NCBI GenBank assembly: GCA_013399115.1 | Contig: VXAA01003937.1 | Location: 40,030-104,029 of the forward strand | Length of the DNA stretch: 64,000 bases | Direction: 5' to 3' | Source of the DNA: Anseranas semipalmata | Lineage: Eukaryota; Chordata; Aves; Anseriformes; Anseranatidae | Part shown: positions 1 to 8,519 of the stretch, piece after piece | How positions within the stretch are numbered: the first letter of the stretch is position 1 | Layout: the number at the start of each line of letters is the position of its first letter | The notes under the pieces: model-generated | Told to the model about the DNA's origin: nothing | What the model saw: only the letters and a program-made list of their open reading frames with translations | The model's database searches: none | Translations under genes and position numbers: made by a program

Positions 1-162
1 CAGGACGGGCACCGTGCCCTGGCCGAGTACCTCCTCGCGGCGCGCCCTGGTGACGGGGGGCTCGGCGGCACGGCCTCGCAGACCGGGCTGGCGCTGCAGG
101 GGCTGCTGGCCGCCATGCTCGCCTTCTCCAGCCCCTGCGTCCGCCGCAGCGGGCACTTCGAG
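1..162 (+). CDS. NOX5: NOX5 exon: loop and transmembrane helix 4 (5' end at window edge)
   Basis: The frame is open from base 1 to the donor GAG|GTGCGT after base 162, phase 0. It encodes a hydrophilic stretch and then a hydrophobic helix (TGLALQGLLAAMLAF) ending CVRRSGHFE, a sequence typical of NOX5 just before the heme-bearing helix 5. Bases 1-3 are CAG, so the true acceptor could be there or upstream; the left edge cannot be fixed. Confidence 0.9.
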
Positions 163-3100
163 GTGCGTCCCCTGCATGGGAAAACCCCCGGGATGCTCCG
201 TCCCACAGCACGGGGGGAACCGGGCTGGGGTCCGTCCCCCCCCAGTGCCACCCACCTGGCACCAGTGACCCCAGATCCCTGCCCGCAGGTCTTCTACTGG
301 AGCCACCTCTCCTACGTCTCCATCTGGGCCCTGCTCGTCCTGCACGCCCCCAACTTCTGGAAGTGGTTTGCAGTGCCCGGGGGCCTCTTCATGCTGGAGA
401 AGCTGGTGGGCCTGGCCGCGTCGCGCGCCGCGGGGCTGCGCATCGTGGAGGTCAACCTGCTGCCCTCTGAGGTCCGCGGCCCCTGCACCCCCCGGCCCCT
501 CCGCTTCCGCTGCTCGCAGAGCTACCTGCGATGTCTGCAAAGCGCTTTGCAGTCTGGGGAAAAGCACCACACGAGGGACAGCTGTGGGTATTCCACGCAG
601 AAGGGAAAGAGGGGGAATGAAAGAGGAACGGGGGTGACGCACCCGATGCATTTGCATGGGGAGTGGGAAGGGTCCCGCTCTTCCAGTTGTGCCCGGGAGG
701 GGCGGCGCTCCGCGTCCCCTCCCTGCACACACAGCAGTGCTCCTCCTCTGGCTTCGGTGGGGACGGGTAAAATCTTCAGGGGGGTAGTTTATATGGAAAA
801 GATGTGTTTTGGGGCTGCTTGGTAGTGTTCAGGAATTCCCCCTGCATTAGTGCATGTTTGAAGCAAAAGGTGAAAGCAATTTCTTGATTTTCAAGCAATT
901 TTTAAACACTTATTTGGCAAATAATTGCCAAGCCTTTGCCTGAGGGCTCATGCCGCGCTGCTGATTTCCCCTCGCTGGCATCACGCGGGGGCTCACAGCT
1001 TTCCGCTCGTCCCTGCCCCGCAGGTGACGCACCTCGTGATTCAGCGGCCGCACTTCTTCCGCTTCAAGCCCGGGGACTACGTCTACCTGAACGTCCCGGC
1101 CATCGCCACCTACGAGTGGCACCCGTTCACCATCAGCAGCGCTCCCGAGCAGCAAGGTGTGCCGAGGGGCCATCGGTCCCAAATCGGGGTGCTCGTTTGG
1201 CACCGCCGGGATGTTCAGCATCGCACGCGCCCCTGCTGTGTGTGCGTCCCCTCTGATGCTCATGCGCCGAGGTGCCGGTGCACGGGGCAGCGTGTTCCTG
1301 CCCGCGTGCCACCGAGGTCTGCTGGTCCCGCAGACACCATCTGGCTGCACGTACGGTCGCTGGGGCAGTGGACCACCAGGCTGTACGAGTACTTCAGCCA
1401 GCCCGAGCCTCCCAGCCCCGAGCCGCAGCTGCTCAGCAGGAACCTGAGGAAGACGAGGTGGTGGTGGTGGGCGCAGGTTGGTGTGGACGGGGCTCTGCTT
1501 TCTGCAAAAATGCAGTTTGAAGCTTAAAGCTGTCTGCGAGGACGCCCCCTTGTGTCCCCAAAACCAGGTCACAATGGCAGAGTTGCCCAGGAGCACACAG
1601 CCCAGTCTGGGCTTCTTCCAAATAAAAGCAGAGCAGTGACAACAGGTCCAGATGTGCTCTGCTGAGCCGCCCGGTATGGTGGGGCCGGGCTCCCCGCGGG
1701 GTCACCCCGCTTCTTGGCTGCCTGTGCAGCACCAGGCTCAGTGCACAAGGGACGCAGGAGGCATCTCAAGGTGTTTGTCCCTGCGAGGTGCTTGTGCAAC
1801 CGGAGCCGGAGGGATTTGGGGTCCAGTTACTGCTCAGCTGCACATCCCCACTCCCACACCTGTGCGTGTTGCAGCCTCCGGGCACAGCGAGCTGGGCACC
1901 AGGTGCCCGTGAGCATTGCAGTCAGGGATGCCGAGATGCCCTTGCCCTTGCCCTTGCCCTTGCCCTTGCCCTTGCCCTTGCCTTGCAGGCAGGTCTCTGC
2001 AGCAGGTCTGGCTCGGCGGGGGGCTCCGTGGCCACCAGTGGGGACGAAGCCGTTGAGCTGACATTGTACAGAGCCACCGGGGCACCCGCTGCCCCCCAAG
2101 GGAGGGATGAGGACCCATCGCCGGGGGCAGTAAGTGCCATATCCCCATCCTCACCAACTCGTCCGAGCCCCCCCAGCGTCCCCGAGGGGCAGGCACGGGG
2201 ACCCTTGCTGTCACCTGGCGCTCACAGCCCCGTTGGCTGCGGGGCTCGGCCCAAACGCGGAGGTGCTGAGCGAGAAGGGCTGCTGGGGTGGCATCCCCTG
2301 CGCTCGTCCCCCTTTTTGTCCCACTTGGCAGCCCCACGCGTTTGCTGCTGCCCCGGGTGCGCCCTGGCTCGTCCCCGCCGGCCCCACGGACACAACCTGC
2401 TTTCCTTCTGGAATCAGCCAAAACTTCTCAAAAGGCTGCTTTTAAGAGGGAAACTTCTCCCCGCCCCCAAGTGGGAAATAAATCGCGCTAACGCCACGGC
2501 GCTGAGAGCCACGTTCAGCGGCTTTTATCACCCGATATGAAAAGCTCTCAGGATATTGATTCTGTCACAGCTGGAGGAGCAGTCATTACAGATAAAGAAT
2601 TTATATGCACCGAGTTTAATGAGTTTCTCTGCCTGTTGCTGTTAGGCTGTTATCTGTCCCTTCCGCGGGCGGGTTCTCCACCTCCCCTCCCGTCACCAGG
2701 GCGATTGTGGCCTCTGTAAACCTGTTACTGGCTCCCTGCCTTTTGTGGGGATTTGGATAATTGCATTTTTAATCAATACTCAGAGTGACTGGGATCTGGA
2801 TGTCTCACGCCCATCTGGTGGGCCTCAGAGCACCCTGTACACACCTCTGCAAATCTCCCCTCCGGCCCGGGGGTCCGGCGTGCTTCTTGCCGTACAGATA
2901 ACTGTGCTGCGGTTGGTGTTGGTGGGATGCCCGTGGCTGCCCATGCTGAGCTTGGCTCCAGTGGGGCCCTGGAACCGATGCGCACAGCCCAAATAAAGCA
3001 GCGCTCGCCTAACCTGCCACGCTGGGAGGAGAAAACCCAAAAAGCGAGCCCAGGAGCCGAGCTGATGTAGTGTCACCGGGGAACTTTCAGAAATGGGGGG

Positions 3101-4784
3101 GTCTGGGAGCAGGGAGGAGGAGGTGGTCGCCTGCTCTCTGCTGATGCCGCGCTCTCCACCTGCAGGTTTCCACGGGGCCGGGTGAGAGCCGTCGGCTCTG
3201 CAGCGTCAAGGTGAGGGGTGCCCCTGCCCGCACCCGGCTCTGGGCGAGCAGAGCCGCACTCAGGACCTGCGGAGGGGACCCCACGTGTGTGCCCCAGCAC
3301 CCAAGTGTGTGCCCCGGTGCAGGGATGGTCCTGCCTGGGGCTGAGCATGCACCCGCACTGCTGGGGGCTTCGTGCCCCTGACATAGTGCCCATGGACTGC
3401 TGGATTTCCCCCCGGCTTCCTGCATGCCCGGCCTCCTTTCTCTCCCAGTGCTACATTGACGGCCCCTATGGGACCCCGACGCGCAGGATCTTCACCTCGG
3501 AGCACGCCGTGCTCATCGGCGCCGGCATCGGCATCACCCCCTTCGCCTCCATTTTGCAGAGCATCATGTACAGGTCGGTGCCGTGCCGGGAGCTCAGGCT
3601 GCGGTCTTGCTGGTGAGCCCTGACGCAAGCCCCGAAGTGGCTTTGGGGTTCCCAAGACCTGGCACACGTGGTGGTGGCTCTGTCCTTGTGTGCAGCCTTG
3701 TGAGAGCAGCACCTGTCCTGGTTCCTCATTTACAAACACCGGACACTTGGCCCCAGGACCCAAAGTGGGGTCTGCCTTCAGTGTTAACCTTCACCCTGGG
3801 GGGTTCAGGCAGGGTGCTTGCTAGGGGGCTGTGCCAGAACTGGTAGGAAGGGTGCCTGGGGTCTCTGCACGGGTTTGTGGGGTGTGAGGGGTGCAGGTGG
3901 GGGCTGCAGGGCTGTGTCCACCCGTGCAGGTACCGCATGAGAAAGCAGAGCTGCCCCAGCTGCGACTACACGTGGTGTGAGACCCTGCGGGACAAGGACA
4001 TGGCGCTCAGGAAGGTGGGAGCAGGCTTGGAGGATGCGGGACAAGTGTTGGCACCGGGGATGTGGGCTGCAGGCTCCCAGAGCGTCCCCTCCCAGAGGGG
4101 AGGTGGCTGGGTTTGGCCCGCATGCCGCCGGCGAGCCCCGAAGCGGAGGCTGTGTGCTTTCAGGTTGACTTCATCTGGATAAACCGGGACCAGAAGCACT
4201 TCGAGTGGTTCATCAGCCTGCTGGCCAAGCTGGAGCAGGAGCAGGCTGAGCAGGAGCCGGGAGGTGAGCGGGAGGCGGGGGGCAACCGGCGCAGCCCCTT
4301 CCTGGGGTGCCTGGCCCCATGCTCGGCATCGCCCTGAGCCCTGAATCCGCCCCGAGGCGCAGCCGGCATCCCCTGCGTCGCCCAGGGCGCTTCCTGGAGA
4401 TGCACATGTACATGACGTCGGCCCTCGGCAAGAGCGACGTGAAGGCCGTCGGGCTGCAGATGGCCCTGGACCTGCTGGCCGCCAAGGAGCAGAAGGACTC
4501 GATCACGGGGCTGCGCACCAGGACGCAGCCCGGCCGCCCCGACTGGAGCAAGGCGAGGGCTGGCTCGGGGAGGCCGCTTTGTGCCGGGCAGCGGCTGCCA
4601 AAGCCAGCCCGGATCCTGACACCCTCCCCTTCTCCCTTCTCCTTCGCGCTAGGTGTTTCGCAAGGTGGCGGAGGAGAAGAAAGGGAAGGTCCAGGTCTTC
4701 TTCTGCGGCTCACCCGCCCTGGCCAAAGTCGTCAAAGCGCACTGCGAGCGCTTTGGCTTCCGCTTCTTCAGGGAAAACTTCTGA
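1..4784 (+). CDS. NOX5: NADPH oxidase 5, 3' part of gene (ten exons, 5'-partial)
   Basis: Joined exons 1-162, 289-471, 1024-1156, 1334-1476, 3166-3210, 3449-3573, 3930-4014, 4164-4263, 4386-4552 and 4653-4784 read as one frame of 424 codons plus TGA. Seen: helix 4, helix 5 with two histidines 13 residues apart (SHLSYV...VLHAPNFW), the FAD motif HPFTISSAPEQ, the NADPH motifs YIDGPYGTPTRR and GAGIGITPFASIL, FFCGSPALAKVV, and the terminal FGFRFFRENF. Known of the family: NOX5 is a Ca2+-activated membrane oxidase that passes electrons from NADPH through FAD and two hemes to oxygen, making superoxide. The EF-hand region and helices 1-3 lie upstream of the window. Splice phases are consistent throughout. 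The identity is secure because motif order and exon lengths fit NOX5, and the unbroken frame argues for a working gene. Rodents lack NOX5, so this bird copy has comparative value. Confidence 0.96.
289..471 (+). CDS. NOX5: NOX5 exon: helices 5 and 6 with heme-ligand histidines
   Basis: Acceptor CCCGCAG|GTC; 61 codons, phase 0 at both ends. It begins VFYWSHLSYV and ends VNLLPSE. The histidines in WSHL and VLHAP are 13 residues apart, the spacing of the paired heme ligands in helix 5 of NOX proteins. A hydrophobic helix 6 follows. The donor GAG|GTCCGC is weak (no purine at +3, no AGT), but joining to the next exon gives the expected PSE-VTHL junction. Confidence 0.95.
1024..1156 (+). CDS. NOX5: NOX5 exon: FAD-binding segment
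   Basis: Acceptor CCGCAG|GTG and donor CAAG|GTGTGC. There are 44 codons plus one base (phase 1 exit). It encodes VTHLVIQRPHFFRFKPGDYV and then YEWHPFTISSAPEQQ. HPFTISS is the flavin-contacting motif of the NOX/ferric reductase family, and KPGDYVYLN is the beta strand leading into it. Confidence 0.96.
1334..1476 (+). CDS. NOX5: NOX5 exon: FAD domain to regulatory loop, ending in a WWWW run
   Basis: Acceptor CCCGCAG|AC completes the Asp codon begun at 1156, giving DTIWLHVRSLGQWTTRLYEY. The second half is low-complexity and ends LSRNLRKTRWWWWAQ before the donor CAG|GTTGGT (phase 0). In human NOX5 this is a basic regulatory loop with serine/threonine phosphorylation sites. Here one RKT remains, followed by four tryptophans encoded by (TGG)4 at 1459-1470. 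The only donor that keeps frame with the next exon is after 1476; the GT dinucleotides inside the TGG run are out of phase. Confidence 0.88.
1939..1985 (+). repeat. (CCCTTG)n hexanucleotide microsatellite
   Basis: Seven exact CCCTTG copies (1939-1980) are followed by a copy short of one C (1981-1985), inside a NOX5 intron. The repeat is pyrimidine-rich and runs straight into CCTTGCAG, so it looks like a splice acceptor. No in-frame NOX5 exon follows it. Confidence 0.95.
2500..2800. promoter_or_regulatory. Candidate intronic enhancer with E-box and paired GATA motifs
   Basis: This is an AT-rich patch inside a GC-rich intron. It contains an E-box CAGCTG at 2568-2573 with a GATA site 16 bases later (AGATAA 2590-2595) and an opposite-strand GATA site (TTATCT 2650-2655). 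Later it has TAATTGCATTTTTAATCAAT around 2758-2777. E-box plus GATA pairing is known from blood and endothelial enhancers; enhancer function here is inference from composition and motifs. Confidence 0.35.
3166..3210 (+). CDS. NOX5: NOX5 15-codon micro-exon
   Basis: Acceptor CTGCAG|GTT and donor AAG|GTGAGG, phase 0 at both ends. It encodes VSTGPGESRRLCSVK. The human counterpart is also a 15-codon exon ending in Lys before CYIDGPYG. The length and phase match support this small exon, although its residues have drifted. Confidence 0.85.
3449..3573 (+). CDS. NOX5: NOX5 exon: NADPH-binding core
   Basis: Acceptor TCTCCCAG|TGC; donor ACAG|GTCGGT after two bases of an Arg codon (phase 2). It encodes CYIDGPYGTPTRRIF, EHAVLIGAGIGITPFASIL and QSIMY. 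DGPYG and GxGxGxTPF are the nucleotide-binding signatures of NOX dehydrogenase domains. This is the most conserved exon in the window. Confidence 0.97.
3930..4014 (+). CDS. NOX5: NOX5 exon: CPSC-containing insert of the NADPH domain
   Basis: Acceptor GTGCAG|G completes the Arg codon. It encodes YRMRKQSCPSCDYTWCETL and then DKDMALRK, donor AAG|GTGGGA, phase 0. The CPSC pair is in the same place in human NOX5. The surrounding residues form a NOX5-specific insert not found in NOX1-4. Confidence 0.93.
4164..4263 (+). CDS. NOX5: NOX5 exon: VDFIWINRD segment
   Basis: Acceptor TTTCAG|GTT. It encodes VDFIWINRDQKHFEWFISLL and a Glu/Gln-rich tail (EQEQAEQEPG). The donor GAG|GTGAGC leaves one base (phase 1). 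The tail varies relative to mammals, while the FIWINRD strand is family-typical of the NADPH domain. Confidence 0.95.
4386..4552 (+). CDS. NOX5: NOX5 exon: HMYMTSALG segment, followed by a GC donor
   Basis: Acceptor CCCAG|GG completes Gly. It encodes GRFLEMHMYMTSALGKSDVK, then a helix (LQMALDLLAAKEQKD) and SITGLRTRTQPGRPDWSK. The exon must end after AAG at 4552 because the next exon continues VFRKVAEEKKGK, so the intron starts GCGAGG: a GC-AG intron rather than GT-AG. Confidence 0.94.
4653..4784 (+). CDS. NOX5: NOX5 last coding exon and stop
   Basis: Acceptor CGCTAG|GTG; 43 codons and TGA at 4782-4784. It encodes VFRKVAEEKKGKVQVFFCGS, PALAKVVKAHCERFGF and RFFRENF. NOX enzymes conserve an aromatic C-terminal residue that packs against the flavin; the final Phe is present. 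No bases are missing. Confidence 0.97.
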   Translation: MFRKVAEEKKGKVQVFFCGSPALAKVVKAHCERFGFRFFRENF

Positions 4785-5560
4785 CCTGCGGGGTGCCAGC
4801 GGCCAGATCCTGCCCCACCTGGCAGGGGCTGTGCTGCGGGGTGCGGGGCTGATGCTGCGCCTGGCTGGGGGCACCCGGTGCCATGGGGGGTGTGCTCCCA
4901 CGGCACCCCCGGCCCGGGCAGCTCCGTGTGCCCTGGACCTGCCACCCTGTGCCCTGCGTCACCCCCGGGGAGAGCAGGATGCGTGGGTGACACGGGCAGG
5001 GCAAGGGACAGAGGGGCCGGGGCACAGGGCTTTGGGGTGGAGAGGATGGGGTCCTGCAGCCCTTTGGATGGGGATGGGTGCCCGCATCACCAAGCTGGGA
5101 TTTTTTGGGGACAGGGACCCGCGTCCCAGAGCACTCGGGGATGGAGGATCCGGGTGTCCCGCAGCACCTCGCAGCTTTTCTGGGGACAGGGACCCGTGTC
5201 CCAGAGCACCTGGGGACGGAGGGGACAGGGGAGCCGGGTGTCCCGCGGCACCAAGCGGGGTTTGGGGGCGGCAGGGCGCGCCGGAGGAGCGGTGCCCACA
5301 GGAGGGCACTGCAGCCTCGGCAACCAGGCAGCTCGTGTCCCGGCCCCCCTGCAGCCCCCGGCCCTGCCTCCGGCTCGCAAGCAGCGTGGGAACCGGGGGG
5401 CTCAGCGCCCGCTGCCCCCCGCCCGCAGGACACGCCGGGCTCTGCCTCTTCTTGCCCTTGGGGCAGAAAAAGGGGGACGTGGGGGGTGCCGAGGGGCCCC
5501 GCGCACCCGGCCCCACGCAGCCACAGATGATGCTTTCCAGTTAAAAATACATATATGTGT
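4785..5560 (+). other. NOX5: Probable NOX5 3' untranslated region, GC-rich with minisatellite
   Basis: This is sequence directly after the NOX5 stop. It is very GC-rich and contains two imperfect 67-77-bp direct repeats. No AATAAA hexamer is visible. A variant signal AATACA at 5546-5551, followed by a TG-rich stretch, is the best local poly(A) candidate. The right boundary is a guess. Confidence 0.4.
5102..5252 (+). repeat. Two-copy minisatellite behind NOX5
   Basis: Copy 1 (5102-5168) and copy 2 (5176-5252) both run from GGGGACAGGGACCC through GTCCCAGAGCAC to CCGGGTGTCCCGC. They differ by substitutions and a roughly 10-bp insertion in copy 2. This fits a GC-rich tandem duplication. Confidence 0.85.
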
Positions 5561-6599
5561 ATATTAATTTAGGTGAGACTCTCATCTTATGGCAAAGTCA
5601 CCCGTGGGGAGCGCTCCCTCCCTCCTGCCTGCTGGGGCTGTTCTGGCCAGGATTTGACGCCCCAACCCCGCTCATCGCCGCGTCCACCCCAGCCCTGGCT
5701 TTGGGACGGTGCAAATGTGCGAATCTGCTGCTCCCGCCTTGGGTCTCGCCGGGCTCTGTGCTCTAACCACGGGTCAGACCCGCGGGGGGCAGCACAGGGA
5801 CCCCGTCACAGCCCCTCAGTCGGGGCGGATTTGGGACGTGGCGAGGAGCTGGGCGATACAGCTGGCTCCGGCGGTGTGGTGAAATGTGGAGCCAGAGAGG
5901 AGAAATCATTTGACGTGGGGCCACGACATAAACTCTGTGGCTGACTCTGCCTCAGACAGCGTGACAAACGGGCTGGCTAACGACCCCACTGGGTTACGGC
6001 CAGGACTGGCACGGGATGGATGGAGAGAAAGCGGAGAGCTCTCAGCGCCCTGTGAATGTGCAGCACGAGGTGACAACCCCGACGTCAAGTGTCAATTTTT
6101 CTTAACCTCGGCTAATGCAGGCTTCCTGCCTCCTTGATTAGCAGTAGGATGGAAATGTAATGAGCTCTCCCGCTGGTGCCAGCTCGGGGAAGGAGGGCCC
6201 CTTCCCTCCTCATCCCACCGCACCTCATCCCAGTGAGGGGCTAATCTTCGGGATAACGTAGCATCCTCCAGGCTCTACTCTGGGGACATGGACTTAATTC
6301 CAAGCACCTGCCCAGCGCGGTGCCCAAGCACTGCTTTTTCTGCGTAGACACTTTTACTGTAATTAGGGACTTTGCTGGAGGTCCACGCTGCAAAGTGGAG
6401 CCTGGACGTGACCCCAAGCCCGTGGGCTCTGCCCCTGCCTCGGCGTGGGCTGGGGCGCGTTTGCCAGCATCCCTGCACCGTGCTTAAGGGGTGCTTGGGC
6501 AGGGGATGATGTCAGCTCCCGCTCGCAATGTCCAAGGGAAAATTAGGACAGCTGCAGCCTCCTGGGGCCTGCGAGGGGAAAAACAACCCCTCTGCACAT

Positions 6600-6850
6600 G
6601 GAGCCGTGGTCTTTTAGGGATGTCTTTCAGCTAATCTCCCAGATTGAGTCCATTCATGTGCATATATCTACGCTTTCACACAGGCGTTTCCAAAGATGCC
6701 AGAAAAAAACGTGGCTGTATGAGGCAGCGTCACGTGGCTAAGGAAAACATACTCATCTCAATCATAAAGAAGAGTTAATTACATCTCCCCGTTCTCCCTA
6801 TGTATTGAAGCAATTATAAACAGAATGGATCATTATGCGTGTGCTGATAA
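6600..6850. promoter_or_regulatory. Candidate conserved noncoding element 1
   Basis: This AT-rich, ORF-poor island stands out from GC-rich flanks. It contains a CACGTG E-box (6731-6736), a GTTAATTAC HNF1/homeodomain-like site (about 6774-6782) and several ATTA/TAAT cores. Enhancer status is inferred; only the composition and motifs are seen. Confidence 0.35.
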
Positions 6851-7157
6851 CCATTTTCATTTCCCATCCCCACTGAATTGCAGGGTACTAAAGTGCAGCG
6901 CTGAGGCACGCTGACGCTTGAAGCAGCTCAAAAAAGCAAGTTTAGCTTTCTTTGACAACCGGGACACCCAAGCACCCGGAGCAGAGCTCGGGGGCACGAT
7001 GCAAAATGCACAAAAATCCCTGCGGATGCAGAACAGTACGGCGCATACGCTCTGCAACTGGCAGGCTTCCTGCAAGCAGGCGCGCGGGCCTTTTGCGGTT
7101 GTGCATATGGCTCGTCGGGAGGAATTTGGGGGTTGTGCAATGGAGCTGACAGCGTGC

Positions 7158-7240
7158 TTTTGGGGTGTGCACGGCCGCGCTGGCCGGGGGGCGTGGGGAA
7201 CCCACGCCCCCCGGCCAGCGCGGCTGTGCACACCCCAAAA
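7158..7240. repeat. Near-perfect 40-bp-arm GC-rich hairpin
   Basis: Left arm 7158-7197 and right arm 7201-7240 are reverse complements over 40 positions with one mismatch, which would be a G-U pair in RNA. The spacer is three bases (GAA). The pairing extends outward by AGCTGA (7144-7149) with TCAGCT (7242-7247) across an 8-versus-1 internal loop. The arms run from TTTTGGGGTGTGCAC to GGGGGGCGTGGG. Such a fold-back could be a recent inverted duplication, a transcribed hairpin or an assembly artefact. Confidence 0.97.
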
Positions 7241-7794
7241 ATCAGCTTGGCAGGTGGATGCTGAGCAGATGGTGGGGATGCGCTCTCCAAGGGGGCTGGA
7301 GGCAGCATCAAGGTCACTGCTGACATGATGCACGCTGAGCTGCTCCCATCCCAGCCGCGGCGATGAAAAATTAATGAATTTCTTCCTCTCCATCCACAGA
7401 AGCTCTGCCAGCTGCCATTTTCCCCGCATCTCCGGCTCATCAGATGTTTCCTTTGGAGCTGAGGGATAAATGATTAAAAGATGTGGAAGGCGGGGTGGGG
7501 GACGGCTGCTGCTCCAAAGGCTGAATGTTGCTGCCTCCTTATTTTGGTGCTGCTTTTGCTCCAAGTGGGTGCAGAGCAGGGGAAGGGGTGGTGTGCGACG
7601 GGGTGCAGGTGGCTTTGGCTCCTTGGCCAAAACAGCTCAGCTTTGGGATGGTTCCCAAAGCCAGCGATGCTGAGGAAAGCGGTGCCCAGAGCCCGGAGCT
7701 GCTCCAAGCCTGGGGTCTGCTTTGTTTCGTGGTTGTTTGTCATGTGAAAGCAACAGGAGGCTCCAAATCAGGAGCTGGGGAGGCAGGGCGTGAG

Positions 7795-7960
7795 GTTAGC
7801 TAATCATATACCTCCTGATTAATGCCTTCCCTTGGCTGCCTTCATTATTGTGATTACACTCTGGCTGTAGCATAGCAACAGCTAATTGTTGGTTGGATGC
7901 AAAGTGCATAATTCCCTGTATTAAAATTTTATTAAGATGTAATTGCGTTCCTCTTGCAGC
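7795..7960. promoter_or_regulatory. Candidate conserved noncoding element 2
   Basis: This AT-rich patch is dense in homeodomain cores: TTAGCTAATCATATA, TGATTAATG, CAGCTAATTG, TGCATAATT and ATTGTGATTA. It sits immediately left of a CpG-rich block at about 7975-8480. Function is inferred from motif density only. Confidence 0.3.
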
Positions 7961-7974
7961 AGTGGATGCTTCAA

Positions 7975-8480
7975 AGAGGCCGAGACGCGGCAGCAGCGCT
8001 CGTTGCGTCCCTGCTGCCCCGAGCCCCCACTGCAGGCGAGGGGGCTTCGGGCTACGGCTGAGCCTGGAAGATGTCGGGTCGGGTCCGCATCGGGCCGGGG
8101 CTCGGCGCTGGGTTTGGGGTCAAAAACTCACGGTCGGAAAGGGTTAGGGGGGTTAGGGCTGCGGCCCCTCTCGCCCGTGGCCGCTTGCGTTTCTTTGCGC
8201 GGGGATTCTGCATCCCAGCCCGACGAGCTCCGCGTGGGCAGACCGCGGCTGGGGGACGGCACGCAGCACCCGTGGTGGCAAACCCGCAGCGTGAGTTCTC
8301 GTCCTTTGACGAACGAAGACGGGCGTTTGGGAGGGGACGAAGCGCTGCCAGAGATCGGCCAGCCGCGGGAAGGCTGCAGCAGCAGCTGCCGCCAGCACGG
8401 GAGGGTTTTTGCAACCTGTTGGTAAAGAAACTACAGCAGGAGCTGGCGGCTGCCAAAAGCCCTTCGCTGCGCCGGAGCCG
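7975..8480. promoter_or_regulatory. Intergenic CpG-rich block
   Basis: CpG dinucleotides are frequent across about 500 bp, unlike the flanking AT-rich elements. There is no recognisable exon, although frames are open on both strands (198 codons + and 180 codons -) without family motifs. It could be an orphan CpG island, but GC-rich bird chromosomes have many such blocks. Confidence 0.4.
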
Positions 8481-8519
8481 TGGCCCTGTTGCCCCCGCTC
8501 CTCGAAACCCAGGGAGGGA

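Larger units (their letters stand above)
1477..3165 (+). other. NOX5: NOX5 intron with hexanucleotide repeat and AT-rich GATA/E-box island
   Basis: This is the longest NOX5 intron in the window (1.7 kb; the others are 100-550 bp). It holds a CCCTTG hexanucleotide repeat near 1939-1985. At about 2500-2800 an AT-rich patch carries CAGCTG (2568-2573), AGATAA (2590-2595) and TTATCT (2650-2655). I see no extra exon with a plausible frame. Confidence 0.7.

Noticed and set aside
4579..5544. Open frame of 321 codons (+) over the NOX5 end
   Set aside because: Shadow frame of the last NOX5 exon and the GC-rich 3' UTR; the real NOX5 frame is different.
6857..7630. Open frame of 257 codons (-) spanning the 40-bp hairpin
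   Set aside because: The hairpin makes the same peptide style repeat; no domain, no start context, GC-driven openness.
8140..8157. Telomere-like GGTTAGGGGGGTTAGGG
   Set aside because: Only two degenerate units; too short for an interstitial telomere tract.
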